In this document: positions 60,631-64,000 of the stretch, in pieces
How positions within the stretch are numbered: the first letter of the stretch is position 1
Layout of the letters: every line of letters begins with the position of its first letter
From: Chitinophaga pendula
GTDB lineage: Bacteria > Bacteroidota > Bacteroidia > Chitinophagales > Chitinophagaceae
Length of the DNA: 64,000 bases
Assembly: GCF_020386615.1 (NCBI RefSeq)
Contig: NZ_CP077769.1
Location: forward strand, 6,497,501-6,561,500
Direction: 5' to 3'
The notes under the pieces: model-generated
Told to the model about the DNA's origin: nothing
Database searches by the model: none
The model's input: only the letters and a program-made list of their open reading frames with translations
Position numbers and translations under genes: made by a program

Positions 60631-63600
60631 ATGTCGCTGCCCCAGTTGCTCAAATATGTTTATAATAACGGTACCGATGAGGTGATCCGCCGGGGGAAGC
60701 GTATCTATTCTACTGGCGGCGCGGAATTACTGGAGGCTGATCCGGTACTGAAGTCGGCTACCTTCCGGGTGAAAAGTGATACCCATGCCAACTACTACCG
60801 GGTTTCCATCAGCAAATACCACGACACTCCCAACATGTCTATACGGTGCCAGTGCCCGTATAACCTGGGCGATATCTGCCGTCATGAGGCGGCGGCGTTG
60901 TTCCAGCTACAGGAGATGTTGGATAAAAATCATTTTGAGAGTTTCGAAACCAATTATGATCAGCAGCACACGCTGATCAAGATGAAGTCTATTGATATAA
61001 AAAGCCTGAAGCTGCTGGCGTCTCCGGCGATCTTTGCCGCGGCGGAGGTGATTGCCAAACGTCATCCGGCGGAGATCAAATATGCCAAGGATGAGAAGGT
61101 AGAGGCCGAAATGAAGGTAGATGGCGAAACCTATCCCCTTATCATCCAGCGGAACGAAGAGCGTAATTTTGACACGCACTGTATCTGTGATGAGAAGGAT
61201 CATGCCTTATGTAAACACAAGACAGCCCTGTTCCTGCAACTGCTGGAGAAACATGGGCCGTTCTATTTTGATTCACTGCGCAACTGGGACAAAGAAAAAA
61301 ATAAACTATTGTCGTCTTATGGTTATTCCCTGAGCGACGACCTGGATGGTAAGTTTGCCTTTTCCTATATGGAGGGTAAGCCCTATCTGCGGGTATTGGA
61401 CCCTACTATCAAGCGGGTAGACCCTACTAACAATGGCCGTACGCCGGCGCCCCCACCCCCGGTCGAGACTGTTACGGTCACCCAGCGCCTGGGAGTGGTA
61501 TTCAACGCCAACGAGCCGTTATTTCCTTACTTCAAGATCGAGCTGGTCAGCGGAGAAGCCAACGACGAGCAGGACAACTTTGTGTCGCTGGTCAGCAAAC
61601 TGGATCTCTCTAAGTACGTCGATTTCTATCAATACCGGGAGTCTGACCGGGAACTGATCTCTCCAATCCGGAAACTACAATCCGCGGAGGTGAGCAAGTT
61701 CCTGAGTAAGAACTCTCCTTTTGCCGGTATTTGGGAAAACATCACGCATGAAAATGCGGAGGAGCTGCCTACTGAGACCAAAGAGCTGATGCTGGAATAC
61801 CTGCATCCTAAGTTGGTAAAGTTGTTCCAGATGATCGCGGCTCACGGGTTGTTGTTCCTGCTGCCTAACCGGCAACCGTTCAAGTCTAAAAATATCTTGC
61901 CGGTACAACTGGCGGCCGATCGGCTGAAACTGATCTTTAAAACGCATGCCGAAGGGCAGCACGTGGAGATCAGTTGTTTTGTTGCCGTAGAAGGGGAAGA
62001 GATCAGCGTGTCTGCCAACGAATGGGACAGCTCGTTGCTGTTCCTGCACAATGGTATGTTGCATCTTTTTGAGAACCCACAGGATGCATTGCATGTGGAG
62101 TTGTTCCGCGCCAATGGCAAAGTGCGCATCCCGCAGTCCGAATGGGGTACTTACCTGAAGGACTATCTGCTGCCGCTGGGCAAGAACTACGATATTCAAT
62201 TCGACCGCGCCTTACAGGCGGAAGTAGTCAATATAAAACCGGAGTGCCGGGTCTATCTTAAAGAGATGGGTGAGACTTTCATCGTTCAGCCAGGTTTTGC
62301 TTATTACGGGCAGGAAGTGGAGTGGAATGACGACGGTAAGATCACGGTGCAGGAAGGGAATAAGGTGCTGGTTATCCAACGTAATAAAGCCGCGGAAGAA
62401 GAGTTTGTAGAGAAGATCCGTTCCCTGCATACCAATTTCTCTCTGCCCGGCAATACGAACAACTACTTCTATCTGCGTTCCAAGGAAGCGTTGAAGAACA
62501 ACTGGTTTTTCCTCTTCTTTGATGCGTTGAAAGAGATGAATGTGCGGGTGTTCGGTTTCGACGGTCTGCGCAACTTCAAGTTCAGCTCTCATAAGCCGGT
62601 GACCAACCTGCAGATCAGCTCCGGTATCGACTGGTTCGATGCCCAGGTAGAGGTGTTGTATGGCGATCAGCGGGTGAGCATCAAAGAGATCAAACATGCG
62701 TTGGCCAATAAGCAGAACTATGTGCAACTGGCAGATGGTTCCCTTGGTTTGCTGCCGGAAGAGTGGCTGAAGAAGTACTCCCTGCTGTTCAAGATCGGTG
62801 AGGAAAAAGACAAAGGGCTTAAACTCAGTAAGTATAACTTCAGCGTGATCGATGAGCTATTTGAGTTCATCGACGATGAAGCGATCGTGATAGAGCTGGA
62901 GCAGAAGCGTAAGAAGCTGTTGCAGTTTGACGAGATACGGAATATCTCCTTACCGGAGCATGTCAATGCGCAGCTGCGTCCTTACCAGGAGAGCGGTTAC
63001 CAGTGGCTGAACTATCTTGATGAAGTGAAATGGGGAGGTATCCTGGCTGACGACATGGGTCTTGGTAAGACGATACAGGCCCTTACTTTCATTCAGCACT
63101 ACAAGAACAAGAATGGTGGTAAATGTATGACGCTGGTGGTATGTCCGACTACCCTGATCTACAACTGGGAGAATGAGATCCGCAAGTTCACCCCCACTAT
63201 AAGACATCATATTCATCACGGTCCTGCACGTACCAAAAATGTGGAGGAGTTGCAGCAGTTCGACGTGATGATCACCACCTACGGTACTTTGCGCAGTGAT
63301 ATCCAGATGTTGATGAAGATAGAGTTCGACTATGTGGTACTGGATGAATCGCAGGCGATCAAGAATCCGCAGAGTAAGGTGACAAAAGCGGCACAGCTGT
63401 TGCACACCAAAAACAGGATTGCGCTGAGTGGTACGCCGATGCAGAACAATACGTTCGACATCTACGCGCAGATGAACTTCCTGAACCCGGGTATGTTGGG
63501 TAGTGTGGATTTCTTCCGTAATGAATTTGCCACGCCCATAGATAAATTCCAGGATGAGGAGCGGAAAGAGCATCTGCGTAAGCTGATCTATCCTTTCATC

Positions 63601-64000
63601 CTGCGTCGTACTAAAGAGCAGGTAGCCAAAGAGCTGCCGGAGAAGATCGAAACGGTGATCTTCTGTGAGATGGATGCGGAGCAGCGTCATATTTACGATG
63701 CATACCGTAACTCTTACCGGTCCAAGATACTGGGTGTGATAGAAGATCAGGGTATGGAGCGTTCACAGCTGACTATTTTGCAAGGTCTGATGAAGTTGCG
63801 GCAGATATGTGATTCCCCGGCTATCCTCAATGAGACGGAGAAATATCCAAATCACTCGGTAAAGCTGCATGAGCTGACCCGTGAGATATCTGAAAATATC
63901 AGCAATCACAAGACACTGGTGTTCTCCCAGTTCCTGGGTATGCTGGGATTGATCAAAGAGCGTTTGCAACACCTGAAGATACCATTTGAATATTTTGACG
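60631..64000 (+). CDS. SNF2-family DNA-dependent ATPase with two SWIM zinc fingers (3' end outside window)
   Basis: At least 1123 residues, open to the window end. Two N-terminal SWIM motifs, CQCPYNLGDICRH (about residue 74-86) and CICDEKDHALCKH (about 189-201), both follow CxCx7CxH exactly. A long middle region of unknown fold is followed by the helicase core: GGILADDMGLGKTIQALTFI (Walker A, about 801-820), LVVCPTTLIYNWENEIRKF, VMITTYGTLRSD, VVLDESQAIKNPQSKV (DESQ box, about 905), ALSGTPMQNNTFDIYAQMNF (about 931-950) and LVFSQF (start of the second RecA domain). It remodels protein-DNA complexes or moves along DNA. The final helicase motifs are beyond the edge. Confidence 0.93.
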   Translation, partial: MSLPQLLKYVYNNGTDEVIRRGKRIYSTGGAELLEADPVLKSATFRVKSDTHANYYRVSISKYHDTPNMSIRCQCPYNLGDICRHEAAALFQLQEMLDKNHFESFETNYDQQHTLIKMKSIDIKSLKLLASPAIFAAAEVIAKRHPAEIKYAKDEKVEAEMKVDGETYPLIIQRNEERNFDTHCICDEKDHALCKHKTALFLQLLEKHGPFYFDSLRNWDKEKNKLLSSYGYSLSDDLDGKFAFSYMEGKPYLRVLDPTIKRVDPTNNGRTPAPPPPVETVTVTQRLGVVFNANEPLFPYFKIELVSGEANDEQDNFVSLVSKLDLSKYVDFYQYRESDRELISPIRKLQSAEVSKFLSKNSPFAGIWENITHENAEELPTETKELMLEYLHPKLVKLFQMIAAHGLLFLLPNRQPFKSKNILPVQLAADRLKLIFKTHAEGQHVEISCFVAVEGEEISVSANEWDSSLLFLHNGMLHLFENPQDALHVELFRANGKVRIPQSEWGTYLKDYLLPLGKNYDIQFDRALQAEVVNIKPECRVYLKEMGETFIVQPGFAYYGQEVEWNDDGKITVQEGNKVLVIQRNKAAEEEFVEKIRSLHTNFSLPGNTNNYFYLRSKEALKNNWFFLFFDALKEMNVRVFGFDGLRNFKFSSHKPVTNLQISSGIDWFDAQVEVLYGDQRVSIKEIKHALANKQNYVQLADGSLGLLPEEWLKKYSLLFKIGEEKDKGLKLSKYNFSVIDELFEFIDDEAIVIELEQKRKKLLQFDEIRNISLPEHVNAQLRPYQESGYQWLNYLDEVKWGGILADDMGLGKTIQALTFIQHYKNKNGGKCMTLVVCPTTLIYNWENEIRKFTPTIRHHIHHGPARTKNVEELQQFDVMITTYGTLRSDIQMLMKIEFDYVVLDESQAIKNPQSKVTKAAQLLHTKNRIALSGTPMQNNTFDIYAQMNFLNPGMLGSVDFFRNEFATPIDKFQDEERKEHLRKLIYPFILRRTKEQVAKELPEKIETVIFCEMDAEQRHIYDAYRNSYRSKILGVIEDQGMERSQLTILQGLMKLRQICDSPAILNETEKYPNHSVKLHELTREISENISNHKTLVFSQFLGMLGLIKERLQHLKIPFEYFD

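Overview
The window looks like a chromosomal segment of a Chitinophaga-like member of the Bacteroidetes (Chitinophagaceae). The grounds are TonB-dependent receptors with carboxypeptidase-regulatory-like plug extensions, proteins with C-terminal type IX secretion (T9SS) sorting domains, weak Shine-Dalgarno signals, many promoter boxes of the TAnnTTTG type, DUF4834 and TM2 proteins, and a GG-type lanthipeptide leader typical of the phylum. No transposase, integrase, phage gene, CRISPR array or rRNA was seen.

Layout. 0-3.5 kb: nusA (cut by the window edge) and rimP, small membrane proteins, a HAD phosphatase and a CAT-anticodon tRNA. 3.7-13.4 kb: an accessory uptake/peptide region with an AraC-type membrane regulator, a TonB receptor and a secreted phospholipase C, then a siderophore-type TonB receptor flanked by two short double-glycine peptide genes. 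One of these is an intact orphan class I lanthipeptide precursor. The other is a broken six-cysteine, knottin-like precursor. 13.5-27 kb: T9SS cargo (a trypsin-like protease with three PPC repeats and two paralogous jelly-roll lyase-like proteins), a divergent APP1 phosphatase/lipid kinase pair, an NlpE lipoprotein, a phytase-like esterase and a cytoplasmic alpha-amylase.

27.8-34.1 kb: a leftward thiamine operon, thiS-thiC-thiE-like-thiD-thiE-thiG-thiH, headed by a TPP riboswitch; no thiF is present. 34-39.3 kb: a lipoprotein, a sterol-desaturase family protein, dnaN and a PLP aminotransferase. 39.8-46.9 kb: two TetR regulators followed by a TolC/adaptor/RND permease efflux operon. 47-49.4 kb: a HEAT-like unknown and a HEIGH metallopeptidase. 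49.5-54.6 kb: a leftward NAD salvage cluster (NrtR-like regulator, NMN adenylyltransferase-Nudix, nicotinamide phosphoribosyltransferase, and a methyltransferase with a nucleotidyltransferase-like N-terminus). 54.6-64 kb: M28 peptidase, gcvT, SRPBCC protein, comB, a rubredoxin-like/MBL protein and an SNF2 helicase cut by the right edge.

Most noteworthy: the two precursor-like peptides around the siderophore receptor; a repeat family with strict 11-bp period and TATA cores at two distant loci sharing 28 identical bases in opposite orientation; the methyltransferase fusion in the NAD cluster and the tandem triplication of its 3' end; and a tRNA with a rearranged T-loop. All names are by recognition from sequence; no database search was possible.
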